The notes: a model not told the origin generated them from the letters alone. A stretch of 64,000 nt of DNA from Brevundimonas diminuta (GCF_022654015.1 NZ_CP073063.1:620001-684000), one strand, 5' to 3'; positions 1 through 10,460 are shown, counted from the stretch's first letter. Program-made: numbers and translations.

Positions 1-1151
1 CGCTCGATGGCGGCCAGCCAACCCAGGCCGTCAAGTGGGTCGATCAGTTCGGCGTTCGGCGTCAACTCGCGGTGGGGCGGAATGTCGGAGGCGATCAGCG
101 ACAGGCCCATGGCGCAGGCCTCGACAGCGGGCAGGTCGAAGCCTTCGACGGACGATGGGGCAAGCACGGCGCGCGCGCCGCGCATCAACCGCGCCAGCAT
201 GACGTCAGACAGGTTGGAGGCCTGGTGGACCACGCCTTGCAGATTGGGCGAGCGCTGCAGATGATCCAGCACCGCCTCATTCTCCCAGCCGTAGCGACCG
301 ACCAGCACAAGGGACGGCGTCTGATCGCCCCTCCGTTCTTCGAGGCGCCGCCAGAGGGTCAAGAGCAAGGCCAAATTCTTGCGCGCCTCGATCGTGCCGA
401 CGTGGACGAAATAGGGGCGTGGCGCCGCAAAGGCGTCCCCTGCGACGAAGGCCGGCTCTAGCCCTAGGTGGGCGACGTGGACCGGCGGCAGCGGCAGGCC
501 CTCGCGCTCGGCGAAGGCGCGAAGTTCGTCGCCCGTATAGGCGGAGTTGACGATGATCCGGCTGGCCAGACGCAGGGTGTTTGAGACCCGCGCATGATGT
601 TTGTCGCCGTCGCCGGGCCGACAGAATTCAGGGTGAGTGACCGGGATCAGATCGTGCAGCAGGACGACGCGTTCGATCCCGGCGGCCTTCAGATCTTCCA
701 ACGCCGTCGGCTCGTGCAGGGTGGTGTGGCCGACGGTCAGATACAGGTCGGCCTGCGGCAGCGGGGCGACGTGGCGCGAACGGAAGAACTGCTTGAACAC
801 CCGCGTCTTGTCGGCGGGCTTCTCCTTCTCGGGCGCGGGCGCGGGGCACAGCACCGAGGCTGCCGGCCGTCGCTCTGAAGTCAGGGCGGCGAGCAGCCGC
901 TGCTCGTGCGCCAGATCGGCCGCCGTGCTGGCGGCGCCGTTCCATTTGGCGCGCAGGTCGGCCACGAACCGCCGGAACCAGCCGATCTCTACGGCGACCA
1001 ACCGGTTCTTGCGGCCACGCACCGGGATGGTCGTGAGATCGGGCGAGGCGAGCAGCCATTCGGCATAGGCCAGACACACCCGGTCGACGCCCGTCGGCGC
1101 CGACCGTTCGGCCCGGCTCATCAGCCGGCTGGCGTCATAGAGAATGCGCAT
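1..1151 (-). CDS. Glycosyltransferase family 1/4 (GT-B), 3' end outside window
   Basis: The reading frame is open for 383 codons from an ATG at 1151 to the left edge, so the C-terminus is missing. It looks like a GT-B retaining glycosyltransferase that transfers a sugar from a nucleotide donor during surface polysaccharide synthesis in the cytoplasm. Visible signatures are the HVGTIEARKN segment near residue 250 and the donor-binding stretch EGFDLPAVEACAMG near residues 335-350, which holds the E-x7-E pattern of GT4 enzymes. The start lies one base after the stop of the upstream isomerase gene, so the two are almost certainly co-transcribed and translationally coupled. Acceptor and donor cannot be told from sequence; family confidence is good. 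Confidence 0.85.
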   Translation of the reverse strand, partial: MRILYDASRLMSRAERSAPTGVDRVCLAYAEWLLASPDLTTIPVRGRKNRLVAVEIGWFRRFVADLRAKWNGAASTAADLAHEQRLLAALTSERRPAASVLCPAPAPEKEKPADKTRVFKQFFRSRHVAPLPQADLYLTVGHTTLHEPTALEDLKAAGIERVVLLHDLIPVTHPEFCRPGDGDKHHARVSNTLRLASRIIVNSAYTGDELRAFAEREGLPLPPVHVAHLGLEPAFVAGDAFAAPRPYFVHVGTIEARKNLALLLTLWRRLEERRGDQTPSLVLVGRYGWENEAVLDHLQRSPNLQGVVHQASNLSDVMLARLMRGARAVLAPSSVEGFDLPAVEACAMGLSLIASDIPPHRELTPNAELIDPLDGLGWLAAIE

Positions 1152-1152
1152 C

Positions 1153-2145
1153 CTAGGCGACGTAGCCAGCCTGCATCAGTTCGGCGATATGGACGATGGC
1201 CGTGGGTTTGCCGTCCTCGACCACGAACAGATTGGCGATCTTGTTGGCGGTCAACAGATCGACGACGTCGCTCATCCGCGCATCCGGATCCACGGTGATG
1301 GGGTTGGCGCCCATGATGTCGGCCGCCGTCAAATGGGTGGTGTCGCGCTGGAAGGCCCGGCGCAGGTCGCCGTCGGTGACGATGCCAGCCAGCGCGCCAT
1401 CGGCGTCCAGCACGGCCACCGCACCTTTTCGACCTTCGGTGATCGCCGAGACCACGTCGCCGAAGCTGGCGTTCAATGGGACGCTGGCGGGGACGGCGGC
1501 ATTGTCGCCCATCCATTCGCGCACGCTTTGCAGGCTCATACCCAGGGCGCCGCCTGGGTGGTGCAGGCCGAAGTCCATGGCCGTGAACTCGCGGCGATCC
1601 ATCAGCACCATGGCCAAGGCATCGCCGAGGGCCAGGGTCATCAGGGTCGAGGTGGTGGGCGCCAAGCCGTTGGGGCAGGCCTCGGCGACCTTCGGCATGG
1701 TCAGGCAGACCGCTGCGTTGCGGCCCAGGAAGCTGGCCGGCCGCTGGGTGATGGCGATGACGGGAATGCCGTTGCGCTGGCAATAGATCAGCGGATCGCG
1801 CAGCTCGCGGCTCTCGCCCGAGTTGGAGATGGCCAGCACCGTCACGTCGGGACGCAGCATCCCCAGATCGCCGTGGCTCATCTCTGCCGGGTGGACGAAG
1901 AAGGCGTTGGTGCCGGTGGAGGCCAGGGTGGCGGCGATCTTGCCGCCGATATGGCCCGACTTGCCCATGCCGGTGACGACGACATAGCCCGGCCGGCTCA
2001 TGATGACATCCACCGCGCGGGCCAGCGAAACGTCGATCGAGCGTTCCAGCGCCTCCAGCGCCTCGATGTTGAGACGCACGACCTCACGGGCGAGGTCGGT
2101 TATCACGGCGATGTTATCGGGGGTCGAGTGAGCGATCTCGGTCAT
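1153..2145 (-). CDS. kdsD: Arabinose-5-phosphate isomerase (KdsD/KpsF family)
   Basis: This 330-aa cytoplasmic enzyme interconverts ribulose-5-phosphate and arabinose-5-phosphate, the first step toward Kdo for lipid A core or capsule. It has the family layout: a SIS sugar-isomerase domain (about residues 35-170, with TGMGKSGHIGGK and SNSGES) followed by two CBS domains (about 200-325). I chose the ATG at 2145, preceded by AGGAAAAA, because the 36 codons that could be added upstream are arginine-rich and unlike family N-termini. It is followed at once by a glycosyltransferase gene, consistent with a polysaccharide operon (KpsF type) rather than only housekeeping Kdo synthesis. The divergent neighbour is the trehalose operon. 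Confidence 0.93.
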   Translation of the reverse strand: MTEIAHSTPDNIAVITDLAREVVRLNIEALEALERSIDVSLARAVDVIMSRPGYVVVTGMGKSGHIGGKIAATLASTGTNAFFVHPAEMSHGDLGMLRPDVTVLAISNSGESRELRDPLIYCQRNGIPVIAITQRPASFLGRNAAVCLTMPKVAEACPNGLAPTTSTLMTLALGDALAMVLMDRREFTAMDFGLHHPGGALGMSLQSVREWMGDNAAVPASVPLNASFGDVVSAITEGRKGAVAVLDADGALAGIVTDGDLRRAFQRDTTHLTAADIMGANPITVDPDARMSDVVDLLTANKIANLFVVEDGKPTAIVHIAELMQAGYVA

Positions 2146-2313
2146 TTTTTCCTGGCCCGCAGCCGGGCTCTCCTTCTTTGACGAGCGCGATCCGCCGTGA
2201 GTGCGTTTCGCGCGCCGCCTCCCTTTCAGACGACTTTGTCGGTTTCTGGTCAACCTTTGCCGCTCTGGCGCGTTACGCCGACCGGGGAACTAAAACAAAG
2301 AGTTTGATCGTCA

Positions 2314-3072
2314 ATGCCGTCTGATGCCGGAGCCGCTTCGCTATTGCTCCCGACACCTCCCGTCGTCGCCGACGGGATCGCCCTGTTTCTGGACATGGAC
2401 GGCGTGTTGGCCCCAATGGCCCCGACGCCCGACGCCGTCGTGCCTACCGCGCGTCGTACAGCGGCGCTGAAGGCTATCGAGGCGCGACTTGCAGGCCGCG
2501 TCGCCATCGTCAGCGGCCGCACCCTCGCCGAGATCGACCGCATTTCCGATCATGCCCTTGTCTCGGGCTCGGGCGTGCATGGTCTGGAGCGGCGTCTGAA
2601 GGACGGCTCCATTGAACGCAAGACGCCCGACGCCGGCGTCGCTCAGGCGCTGGACGCGTTCGAGGAATTCGCCGCTGACCGCCCCGGCGTGATCGTCGAG
2701 GACAAGGGCGTCTCCGTCGGTCTGCACTATCGTCAGGCGCCGGATGAAGCCGGCGCCGCCAAGGGGCTGGCGGCCGAGCTTCAAGCCGAAACGGGACTGA
2801 CGCTCCAACCCGGTCATATGGTGCTGGAGCTGAAGACGCCAGGCGCCGACAAGGGCACGGCCGTCACGGCCTTCATGAAGGAGGCGCCGTTCAAGGGCGC
2901 CGTCCCGGTCATGCTGGGCGACGATCTGACCGACGAATACGGGTTCGAGGCTGCGGCGGCGTTGGGCGGATACGGCGTGCTGGTCGGCCCTGAGCGCGAG
3001 ACGGCGGCGCGTTACCGGCTGGACGATGTGGATGCTGTGCTCACCTGGCTTGAAGCCGTAGCGAAGGCCTGA
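2314..3072 (+). CDS. otsB: Trehalose-6-phosphate phosphatase
   Basis: HAD-superfamily phosphatase that dephosphorylates trehalose-6-phosphate to trehalose, the second step of the OtsAB osmo- and desiccation-protection pathway. The DxD nucleophile motif is in LFLDMDGVLAPMAP (Asp27 and Asp29 from this start) and the late acidic motif is GDDLTDEYGFE near residue 208; the length (252 aa) is normal. The ATG at 2314 has no clear ribosome site; a TTG at 2344 lies about 11 bases after GGAG and is an alternative start that keeps all motifs. It is first in a tight operon, four bases ahead of a GH15 gene and upstream of otsA. Confidence 0.92.
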   Translation: MPSDAGAASLLLPTPPVVADGIALFLDMDGVLAPMAPTPDAVVPTARRTAALKAIEARLAGRVAIVSGRTLAEIDRISDHALVSGSGVHGLERRLKDGSIERKTPDAGVAQALDAFEEFAADRPGVIVEDKGVSVGLHYRQAPDEAGAAKGLAAELQAETGLTLQPGHMVLELKTPGADKGTAVTAFMKEAPFKGAVPVMLGDDLTDEYGFEAAAALGGYGVLVGPERETAARYRLDDVDAVLTWLEAVAKA

Positions 3073-3076
3073 ACCG

Positions 3077-4861
3077 ATGAAGCCCAATCTGGATCTGTTT
3101 CCCATCGGCAACTGCGGCGTCAGCGCCCTGATCGACCGTCAGGGCCGCTTCGTCTGGGCCTGCGCGCCGCGCGTGGACGGCGACCCGGTCTTTTCCGCCC
3201 TGATGGATGGCATGGAGCCCGCGCATGGCTTCTGGGCTATCGAGATGGAGGACGTGAAGTCGATCGATCAGGCCTATGTCCGCAATACACCGGTTCTGCG
3301 CACGGTGATGACGGCCGAGGACGGATCGTCCGCCGAGATCATCGATTTCGCCCCGCGTCATCCCAAACATTCACGCACCTATCGGCCGCTGGCCTTTGCG
3401 CGCATCGTGCGGCCGCTGTCGGGCACGCCGCGTATCCGTGTGCGTTTGCGGCCCTCGACGGACTGGGGCGCGCGACCGGCGCCGCATACCTCGGGATCAA
3501 ACCACATCCGCTATATGTGCGCCGACGTCACCTTCCGGCTGACAACCGATTGTCCAGTGTCGCATGTGCTGGAGGAGCGCGTCTTCCGGCTGGAGCGGTC
3601 GCACGCCTTCTTCCTGGGCCCGGACGAGGGCTACGACCAGGATGTCGGCCACGGCGTTCAGGGTGCGCTGGATCGTACGGTGGCCTACTGGCAGGACTGG
3701 GTGCGCAAACTCTATCTGCCGCTCGACTATCAGGAGGCGGTGATCCGCGCGGCGATCACGCTGAAGCTGTGCGCCTATGAAGAGACCGGCGCCATCGTCG
3801 CCGCCATGACGACTTCGGTGCCCGAGTTCAAGGAGAGCGGGCGCAACTGGGACTATCGCTACTGCTGGATCCGCGACGCCTATTACACGGTGCGGGCGCT
3901 GAACCGGTTGGGCGCGGTCGACATCCTCGAGAACTATCTCGTCTATCTGAGGAATCTGGTCGATGATTCCGCCGGCGGCCATGTCCAGCCGGTCTATGGC
4001 GTGGGTCTGGAGCCTGGCATCGGGGAGAGCATCATCGACAGCGTTGAGGGCTATCGCGGCATGAAGCCGGTGCGTATCGGCAATCAGGCGCACGAACATC
4101 TGCAACATGACGTTTACGGACAGATCGTGCTGCCGCTGGTTCAGGCCTTCTATGACGCCCGGTTGCTGCGTCCGGGCACGCTGGAGGATTTCCACGCGCT
4201 GGAAGCGATCGGCGAGCGCGCCTTCGCCATGCACGATCAGACCGACGCAGGCCTGTGGGAGTTCCGCACCATTGCGCGGGTCCACACCTATTCGTCCGTC
4301 ATGTGCTGGGCCGCCTGCGATCGTCTGGCCAAGGCGGCCGACCATCTGAATCTGCAGGATCGGGCCGTCTTCTGGCGTGAGCGGGCGCAGATCATCCGTC
4401 AGCGGATCGAGGCGGAGGCCTATCTGCCCGACGAGGGCCGGTTCGCCGCCAGCTTCGGCGGGCGCGAGCTGGACGCCTCATTGCTGCAGATGACCGACCT
4501 GGGCTTCCTCGACGCCCACGATCCGCGTCAGGTCGCCACCTTCGACGCCATCGAGCGCGACCTGAAGAAGGGCAGCCATCTGTTCCGCTATGTAGAACCG
4601 GACGACTTCGGCGAGCCGGAGACGGCCTTCAACTTCTGCACCTTCTGGTTCATCGAAGCCCTGCACCAGAACGGCCGGATCGAAGAGGCCCGCACCATCT
4701 TCCAAGAGATGCTGAGCCGGCGGACGGCCGCAGGGTTGTTGAGCGAGGACATCTCGATCGACGATGGCGAGCTGTGGGGCAACTATCCGCAGACCTATTC
4801 CCTGGTCGGCATCATCAACTGCGGCGTGCTGCTGAGCCGTTCCTGGACCGATGTGCGTTAA
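3077..4861 (+). CDS. GH15 glycoside hydrolase (trehalase/glucoamylase-like)
   Basis: A 594-aa family-15 (alpha/alpha-six)-barrel hydrolase. Diagnostic segments are NWDYRYCWIRDAYYT near residue 257, PVRIGNQAHEHLQHD near 334-348, and SEDISIDDGELWGNYPQT near 556-573, the last holding the region where the general base normally sits. No signal peptide is seen, so it is cytoplasmic. It lies between otsB and otsA with gaps of 4 and 42 bases, so its substrate is probably trehalose or a related alpha-glucoside; some characterised bacterial GH15 members are trehalases, others glucoamylases or glucodextranases. Family membership is secure; trehalase activity is inference from the operon. Confidence 0.9.
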   Translation: MKPNLDLFPIGNCGVSALIDRQGRFVWACAPRVDGDPVFSALMDGMEPAHGFWAIEMEDVKSIDQAYVRNTPVLRTVMTAEDGSSAEIIDFAPRHPKHSRTYRPLAFARIVRPLSGTPRIRVRLRPSTDWGARPAPHTSGSNHIRYMCADVTFRLTTDCPVSHVLEERVFRLERSHAFFLGPDEGYDQDVGHGVQGALDRTVAYWQDWVRKLYLPLDYQEAVIRAAITLKLCAYEETGAIVAAMTTSVPEFKESGRNWDYRYCWIRDAYYTVRALNRLGAVDILENYLVYLRNLVDDSAGGHVQPVYGVGLEPGIGESIIDSVEGYRGMKPVRIGNQAHEHLQHDVYGQIVLPLVQAFYDARLLRPGTLEDFHALEAIGERAFAMHDQTDAGLWEFRTIARVHTYSSVMCWAACDRLAKAADHLNLQDRAVFWRERAQIIRQRIEAEAYLPDEGRFAASFGGRELDASLLQMTDLGFLDAHDPRQVATFDAIERDLKKGSHLFRYVEPDDFGEPETAFNFCTFWFIEALHQNGRIEEARTIFQEMLSRRTAAGLLSEDISIDDGELWGNYPQTYSLVGIINCGVLLSRSWTDVR

Positions 4862-4903
4862 TGTCTGGACCCCGGGGCTGGGGTCGCCGTGTGAAGAGAA
4901 GTC

Positions 4904-6316
4904 ATGAGCCGCCTGATCGTTGTTTCGAACCGGGTTTCGGCCCCGACCGACCCCGCCGCCGGGTCCGCCGGCGGTCTGGCGATGGCCCTGTCCGCCGCCC
5001 TCAGAAAATACGACGGCCTGTGGTTTGGTTGGTCGGGCGAGCGGGTGGATCACTACACCGGCGAGGTGAAGATCGAGGACCGGGCCGGCGTCACCGTAGG
5101 GCTCGTCGATCTGGAGGGGCAGGACGTCGACGAATACTACAATGGATACGCCAACAAGACCCTGTGGCCGCTTTTCCACCACCGCATCGACCTGGCGCAG
5201 TATGAGCGGTCCTATGGCGAGGGCTATGAGCGGGTGAACCGGCGGTTCGCCGAGGCGCTGGCGCCCTTGATCCAGCCCGACGACATGATCTGGATCCACG
5301 ACTATCACATGATTCCGATGGCGCGGGATCTGCGCCGCCTGGGCGTGCGCAACCGGATCGGCTTCTTCCTGCACACGCCCTGGCCGGCGCGGCAGTTGCT
5401 GGTGACCCTGCCGCATCACCGGCGGCTGGTGGAGTCGATGTTTGACTTCGACCTGATCGGTTTCCACACCCAGGAATGGAGCGATCTGTTCACCGACTAT
5501 GTGGTGTCTGAGGCCCAGGGCGAGCTGGATGGCGTCGGCGGGCTGGAGTGTTTCGGGCGCAAGGTCCAGACGGGCGTCTTCCCCATTGGCATCGACGTGG
5601 ATGGTTTCCTGGCGGCGCGGAACTCGCAGCTTGGGGCGCGGACCTACGACCGAATGGCGGCGTCTTCGGCCTTCCGGTCCATGATCGTGGGCGTGGATCG
5701 CCTGGACTATTCCAAGGGGCTGGAAGAGCGGCTGCTGGGCTACGAACAATTCCTGCACGACAACGCCTCGATGCGGGGCGAGGTCTTCCTGTTGCAGGTC
5801 ACGCCGATCTCGCGCGACGACGTGGACAGCTATCAGGATATTCGTTCGCGGCTGGACGCCCTGGCCGGACGGATCAACGGCGCCTTCGCCGACATGGATT
5901 GGCAGCCGATCCGGTATCTGAACCGCACCTATCGCCGGGATCAGCTAGCGGGCATCTACCGCGCGGCGCGGGTCGGTCTGGTGACGCCGCTGCGCGACGG
6001 CATGAACCTGGTGGCCAAGGAATATGTCTGCGCCCAGAACCCGGATGATCCCGGCGTGCTGATTCTGTCGCGCTTCGCCGGCGCGGCCGAACAGATGGGC
6101 GAGGCGCTGCTGGTCAATCCCTACAGTCGCGAAGAGCTGTCGGACGCCATCCAGAAGGCGCTCACCATGCCGCTGGCCGAGCGGATCCGGAAATGGGAAG
6201 CCTTGATGGATGTGGTGCGCGCCACAGATGTCGGCATCTGGCGCGACGATTTCGTGCGCGCCCTGCAAGCCGATGAATCGACCTCTCAACCGACGCAGTG
6301 GGCCGGCGCGGCCTGA
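4904..6316 (+). CDS. otsA: Trehalose-6-phosphate synthase (GT20)
   Basis: OtsA joins glucose from UDP-glucose to glucose-6-phosphate, giving trehalose-6-phosphate in the cytoplasm. The 470-aa protein begins [13 protein letters not shown] and carries the GT20 landmarks WIHDYHMIP (about residue 128), [10 protein letters not shown] (about 147), [10 protein letters not shown] (about 265) and [17 protein letters not shown] (about 362-378), the last including donor-phosphate and ribose contacts. The length matches the family. It is the last gene of otsB-GH15-otsA; the downstream gene converges with a three-base gap, and no hairpin terminator is visible. Confidence 0.96.
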   Translation: MSRLIVVSNRVSAPTDPAAGSAGGLAMALSAALRKYDGLWFGWSGERVDHYTGEVKIEDRAGVTVGLVDLEGQDVDEYYNGYANKTLWPLFHHRIDLAQYERSYGEGYERVNRRFAEALAPLIQPDDMIWIHDYHMIPMARDLRRLGVRNRIGFFLHTPWPARQLLVTLPHHRRLVESMFDFDLIGFHTQEWSDLFTDYVVSEAQGELDGVGGLECFGRKVQTGVFPIGIDVDGFLAARNSQLGARTYDRMAASSAFRSMIVGVDRLDYSKGLEERLLGYEQFLHDNASMRGEVFLLQVTPISRDDVDSYQDIRSRLDALAGRINGAFADMDWQPIRYLNRTYRRDQLAGIYRAARVGLVTPLRDGMNLVAKEYVCAQNPDDPGVLILSRFAGAAEQMGEALLVNPYSREELSDAIQKALTMPLAERIRKWEALMDVVRATDVGIWRDDFVRALQADESTSQPTQWAGAA

Positions 6317-6319
6317 CGC

Positions 6320-7294
6320 CTAGCGCAGGTCGAAGGCCAGCATCAGGGTGCGCTGGGCCGGATTGAAGTTGTCGTCGGACAGGATGTAGAGGCGGGTCTT
6401 GCCGTTGCGCGTCTCTGCGGCGATCCCTTCGAAGTTGTCGGTGGTGCCCGGCAGTTTCAGCTCGATCAACACCGGCCCCAGCGTTCCGTCGGGGGCCATA
6501 CGACGCACGCGCGCGCGCATGTCGATGGGCGCCCGATACAGGCGTTGAACCACCAACCAACCGGCGCCGGACGGATCGCGATCCAGGCCGGTGATGCGGT
6601 ATTCGCTGTCGGGGATGGGGGTTGCAGGCGGCGCGCTGACGACCGTGCAACTCGCGGCCGCGCAATCCCAGACGCCGCCGGCCTCGCCAGAGACGCGCCA
6701 TCCGCCGGGGGCAGCGGCTAACCCTTCCATCCCGTCGTTCTCGGTGAAGGCGAAGTCGGGCGACCGCACCGGCGACGGCTGGGTCTTCAGCGCCGACAAC
6801 GGGCCGTAGTTCCAGATGCGGTGACGCCGCTCGAAACTGACCAGCAGATCGCCGGAGGGGGTGATGGCCAAACCCTCGGCGTCGCCGTCCGACTTGTCGG
6901 AAATCGCAGCGCCGTCCTGAAGCGTCAGCCGACGCGAGCGGAAATGATCCAGGCCGACCAGCCGTCCCCGGGCGTCCAGGCGAATATCGCCGCGCACCAG
7001 ATCACCGGTGTCCGATCCCGCGACGAAGCCGCCGTCGCCGGTCAGCTTCAGGTCCGACAGGCTGTGCAGCGGCGAGGTCGGCGCGGCGCTGACCTGCAGG
7101 CCGCCGGCGAACGTTACGCCGTCGGCCAACTGCGCGCCGCCGGGCAAGCCCAGGCTGACGCTTCGCAGTTCCGCGACCTGGGGCGTCCAGCCGTCCGACG
7201 ACAACGGATAGGGACGCGGCGCGCCCAGCGAGGCGGCGCAGGCCGACAGAGACAGTGCGATCCAGACACTGGCCAGCCGGCCGAAACGGCTCAT
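6320..7294 (-). CDS. Esterase-like activity of phytase family lipoprotein
   Basis: A 324-aa exported protein whose N-terminus ends in the lipobox LSAC (Cys18), so it is probably a lipoprotein. The body (about residues 60-320) looks like the phytase-like esterase domain: repeated beta-propeller-type segments such as [38 protein letters not shown] and [11 protein letters not shown]. Proteins of this family have been linked to phosphoester hydrolysis, but the true substrate is generally unknown. Its ATG overlaps the cobT stop by four bases (ATGA), so it is translated from the cobT message, although no functional link to cobalamin is evident. It is a different family from the true beta-propeller phytase at 33797-34897. 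Confidence 0.8.
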   Translation of the reverse strand: MSRFGRLASVWIALSLSACAASLGAPRPYPLSSDGWTPQVAELRSVSLGLPGGAQLADGVTFAGGLQVSAAPTSPLHSLSDLKLTGDGGFVAGSDTGDLVRGDIRLDARGRLVGLDHFRSRRLTLQDGAAISDKSDGDAEGLAITPSGDLLVSFERRHRIWNYGPLSALKTQPSPVRSPDFAFTENDGMEGLAAAPGGWRVSGEAGGVWDCAAASCTVVSAPPATPIPDSEYRITGLDRDPSGAGWLVVQRLYRAPIDMRARVRRMAPDGTLGPVLIELKLPGTTDNFEGIAAETRNGKTRLYILSDDNFNPAQRTLMLAFDLR

Positions 7295-9174
7295 GCCGCC
7301 AGCTTTCGCTTGGTGCGACGGGTGGGACCGGCCGCGCCCTCGTTCTCGAACAGTTCGGCCAGCTTCTCGGTCATGGCCCCCGCCAGCTGTTCCACATCGA
7401 CGATGGTCAGGGCCTTGCGATACCAGCGGGTCACGTCATGGCCGATGCCGATCGCCAGCAGTTCGACCGGCGAGCGATCCTCGATCTCGGCGATGACTTG
7501 GCGCAGGTGCTTGTCCAGATAGAGGGCCGCATTCGCCGACTGGGTCGAGTCGTCGACTGGCGAACCGTCGGAAATGACCATCAGGATACGGCGCTGTTCG
7601 GTGCGGGCCAGCAGGCGGCCGTGGGCCCATTGCAGCGCCTCGCCGTCGATATTCTCCTTCAGCAGACCTTCGCGCATCATCAGGCCCAGGTTCTTCTTGG
7701 CCCGGCGCCAGGGCGCGTCGGCGGCCTTGTAGATGATGTGGCGCAGGTCGTTCAGGCGGCCGGGATTTTGCGGCTTGCCGGCGGTGATCCAGGCCTCGCG
7801 GCTCTGTCCGCCCTTCCAGGCGCGGGTTGTGAAGCCCAGGATCTCGACCTTGACGCCGCAACGCTCCAGCGTCCGCGCCAGGATGTCGGCGCAGACCGCC
7901 GCCACCATGATCGGTCGCCCGCGCATCGAGCCGGAGTTGTCCAGCAGCAGGGTCACGACCGTGTCGCGGAACGGGCTTTCGCTCTCGGCCTTGAACGACA
8001 GGGGGGCGGTCGGGTCGGTGACGATCCGGGTCAGCCGCGCCGTGTCCAGCATACCCTCTTCCAGATCAAAGACCCACGAGCGGTTCTGCTGGGCCAGCAG
8101 GCGGCGTTGCAGCTTGTTGGCCAGGCGCGAAACGACGCTGGACAGAATGGCCAGCTGGCCGTCCAGCAGGGCGCGCAGCCGGTCCAGCTCGACCGGGTCG
8201 CACAGGTCGGCGGCGTCCACCACCTCGTCGAAGGCGGTGGTGAAGACGCGGTAGAAATCGACCGCGCGGCCGTCGTCGGCCGTCTGCTGACGGTTCGGTT
8301 GCTGGCCTTCCTGAAGTTCCGGGCCATCGTCGGCGCCTTCGCCGTCGGGATCGGCGGGCGCGCCTTCGGGGCGGCTTTCGCGCTCTTGCTCGGAAGACTG
8401 ATCGTCGGCGTCGCCCTCCATCGACTGGGAGCCTTCGCCGCCGTCCTGCTCTTCCTCCTCGTCCTGATCGTCGTCGGCCGCAGGGTCCTGGGGATCGGGT
8501 TCCTCGTCGCCGGGATCTTCGGACGTATCCTCGCCGCGCCCGTCTCCGGGGTCGAGGTCCAGCGCGCGCAGCACCTCGCGCATCTTCAGCGCAAAGCCTT
8601 CCTGATCGCCCGCCGTGCCGGCCAGGGCGTCCAGCTTGGCGCCCGCCTTGGCCTCGATGTTGGCGCGCACCAGATCCAGCATGGCCCGGGCACCGTCGGG
8701 GGCGGGGCGCCCCGTCAGCCGTTCGCGCACCAGAAGCGCCACGGCCTCGGACACCGGCACGCGCTCGGCCTCGCTGATGCGCAGGGCGCCGGTCTTTTCC
8801 AGCCGCGTGATTAGGGCGGCGCCCAGATTGTCGCGCACCCCGGCCAGATGTTCCGAACCAAAGGCCTCGACGCGCGCCTGTTCGACCGCGTCGAACACCT
8901 CGGCCGCCTTGGCGTCCGCCGGCCGCATCCGGCTGTTCACAGCCGCATCGTGATTGGCCAGACGCAGCGCCAGCCGGTCGGCCTGGCCGCGCAAGGACGC
9001 GCTCTCGGGCCCGGAGGGATCGCGCGGCGGATGGGGCAGGGTCAGGACGCCGTTCGACAGCTTGGGCCCGTCGGACCCAAACACCACCTCCAGCTCGGGC
9101 TGTTCGGCCAGCGCCCGCGCGGCATGACCCAGCGCGCGCTTGAAGGTTTCGGCGGGAGTATCCGGGGCGGCCAT
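7291..9174 (-). CDS. cobT: Cobaltochelatase subunit CobT
   Basis: CobT pairs with the AAA+ subunit CobS to form the chaperone module that, with CobN, inserts cobalt into hydrogenobyrinate diamide in aerobic B12 synthesis. The 627-aa protein has the expected layout: an N-terminal alpha-helical region, a highly acidic Asp/Glu linker (about residues 205-285), and a C-terminal von Willebrand A domain whose MIDAS motif DNSGS is near residue 410. The start is the ATG at 9174 with GAGG upstream. CobS is usually next door but is not here: the upstream gene is a DUF418 membrane protein. The downstream esterase-like gene overlaps by four bases. Confidence 0.93.
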   Translation of the reverse strand: MAAPDTPAETFKRALGHAARALAEQPELEVVFGSDGPKLSNGVLTLPHPPRDPSGPESASLRGQADRLALRLANHDAAVNSRMRPADAKAAEVFDAVEQARVEAFGSEHLAGVRDNLGAALITRLEKTGALRISEAERVPVSEAVALLVRERLTGRPAPDGARAMLDLVRANIEAKAGAKLDALAGTAGDQEGFALKMREVLRALDLDPGDGRGEDTSEDPGDEEPDPQDPAADDDQDEEEEQDGGEGSQSMEGDADDQSSEQERESRPEGAPADPDGEGADDGPELQEGQQPNRQQTADDGRAVDFYRVFTTAFDEVVDAADLCDPVELDRLRALLDGQLAILSSVVSRLANKLQRRLLAQQNRSWVFDLEEGMLDTARLTRIVTDPTAPLSFKAESESPFRDTVVTLLLDNSGSMRGRPIMVAAVCADILARTLERCGVKVEILGFTTRAWKGGQSREAWITAGKPQNPGRLNDLRHIIYKAADAPWRRAKKNLGLMMREGLLKENIDGEALQWAHGRLLARTEQRRILMVISDGSPVDDSTQSANAALYLDKHLRQVIAEIEDRSPVELLAIGIGHDVTRWYRKALTIVDVEQLAGAMTEKLAELFENEGAAGPTRRTKRKLAA

Positions 9175-9215
9175 GCGCCTCAGTTAATCCCTTCGCGCCT
9201 GCGATAAAAGCGCCG

Positions 9216-10460
9216 TCAGCCGCCTTTTGAAATCGGCACCCGCCGGCCATAGGTCAGACAGCGCCAAACCCACTCCAGCGGCCCCATGCTGAACCGCGAC
9301 AACCACAGCGGCGACCAGATCAGTTGTAGCGCCCAGACCGCTAGAACCAGGCCCCACATCTGGACGTAGTCGGCCCGCCCGAACAGGCGCGGCCCCCACG
9401 GCATGTAGAAGATCGAGGTCATGATCAGGGTCTGGGTCAGATAGTTGGTGAAGGCCATCTGCCCCACCGGCCTCAGCGCCGCCGTGATCCAGGCCACCCC
9501 TCGCGTCGTCGCCAGTACGATCAGGCTGACATAGGCCAGGGTGACGAAGACGGGGAAGGAGGCGACCACTTCCGCCAGGCCGCGCGTCGGGTGGGTTCCG
9601 GCCGGCGCCATCGCCTCAGTCCATTCCAGCAAGCCCAGCAGGGCCAGCACAGCACCGCCGACACCGATCAAGGCGACATAGACCCCGTTGGGCGCCCGGC
9701 CGCTGAACACGCCGGCCTTGAACAGGCCCAGACCCAGCATCATCAGGGCCACGGTCGAGAACACGAACATGGTCAGACTGGCGCCCTGCAGCAGAACCCA
9801 GTTCTGAAGGTTCTGGCCCATCGCGCCGGCCCAGCCGCTGCGATAGGCGGCGATCGACTCCGTCACCATGGCGGCGGTGTAATGGGGCCCGCCCTGGTTC
9901 ATTGCCTCGGTGATCGCCGGCGGCCCGGCGACCATAAGCCAGGTCGCGCCCGCCTGCATCGCGCCAAGCAACAGGGTCACGCCCAGGCCGATTCCGATCA
10001 ACGTCCCGGCCCGCATCGACCGCATCAGCATCACGAACAGGCCCGACCAAGCGTAGAGCAGCAGGACGTCGCCATACCAGAAGGCCAGGCCGTGGATCAG
10101 GGCGATGACGGCCAGCCAGAACAGGCGGCGTCGCAGCAGTCTGCCACGCGCCGCATCACCCCGCTCGCCCCCGACCAGATAGATCGAGGCCCCGAACAGC
10201 ATCGAAAACAGGGTGATGAACTTCTGATGGAAGAAGACGTCCATCGTCCAGCGCGCCACGGCGTTGGCGCCGGTGACCGGAAACGGGCTCAGGCTGGCGT
10301 CTTGGTAGACCATGACCGGCAGGCCGAACGAGACGACATTGACGGCCAGAATGCCCAGCACCGCCAGCCCCCGCATGACGTCAAGGCTGGCGATGCGCGA
10401 GGTCGCCGCAACGGGCGACAAGATCTCCGCCGCATCCTTGTCCGTGTCGTCCATGGTCAT
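9216..10460 (-). CDS. DUF418 family polytopic membrane protein
   Basis: A 414-aa inner-membrane protein with about nine to ten hydrophobic segments. The N-terminal IASLDVMRGLAVLGIL is the typical opening of the DUF418/DUF1624 acyltransferase-like superfamily, and the C-terminal third (QMAFTNYLTQTLIM and following) matches DUF418. The ATG at 10460 is preferred over a TTG five codons earlier because GGGGGA sits eight bases upstream. No function is established for the family; relationship to membrane acyltransferases is suggested only by topology. It lies 41 bases before cobT on the same strand and may share its transcript. Confidence 0.82.
   Translation of the reverse strand: MTMDDTDKDAAEILSPVAATSRIASLDVMRGLAVLGILAVNVVSFGLPVMVYQDASLSPFPVTGANAVARWTMDVFFHQKFITLFSMLFGASIYLVGGERGDAARGRLLRRRLFWLAVIALIHGLAFWYGDVLLLYAWSGLFVMLMRSMRAGTLIGIGLGVTLLLGAMQAGATWLMVAGPPAITEAMNQGGPHYTAAMVTESIAAYRSGWAGAMGQNLQNWVLLQGASLTMFVFSTVALMMLGLGLFKAGVFSGRAPNGVYVALIGVGGAVLALLGLLEWTEAMAPAGTHPTRGLAEVVASFPVFVTLAYVSLIVLATTRGVAWITAALRPVGQMAFTNYLTQTLIMTSIFYMPWGPRLFGRADYVQMWGLVLAVWALQLIWSPLWLSRFSMGPLEWVWRCLTYGRRVPISKGG

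Noticed and set aside
2286..2312. GGAAC ... CGTC as an EcfG-type promoter for the trehalose operon
   Set aside because: The spacer is 18 bases and the -10 is CGTC rather than CGTT, and the start of transcription would fall inside the annotated otsB start. It could hold only if the TTG at 2344 is the real start, so it was not annotated.
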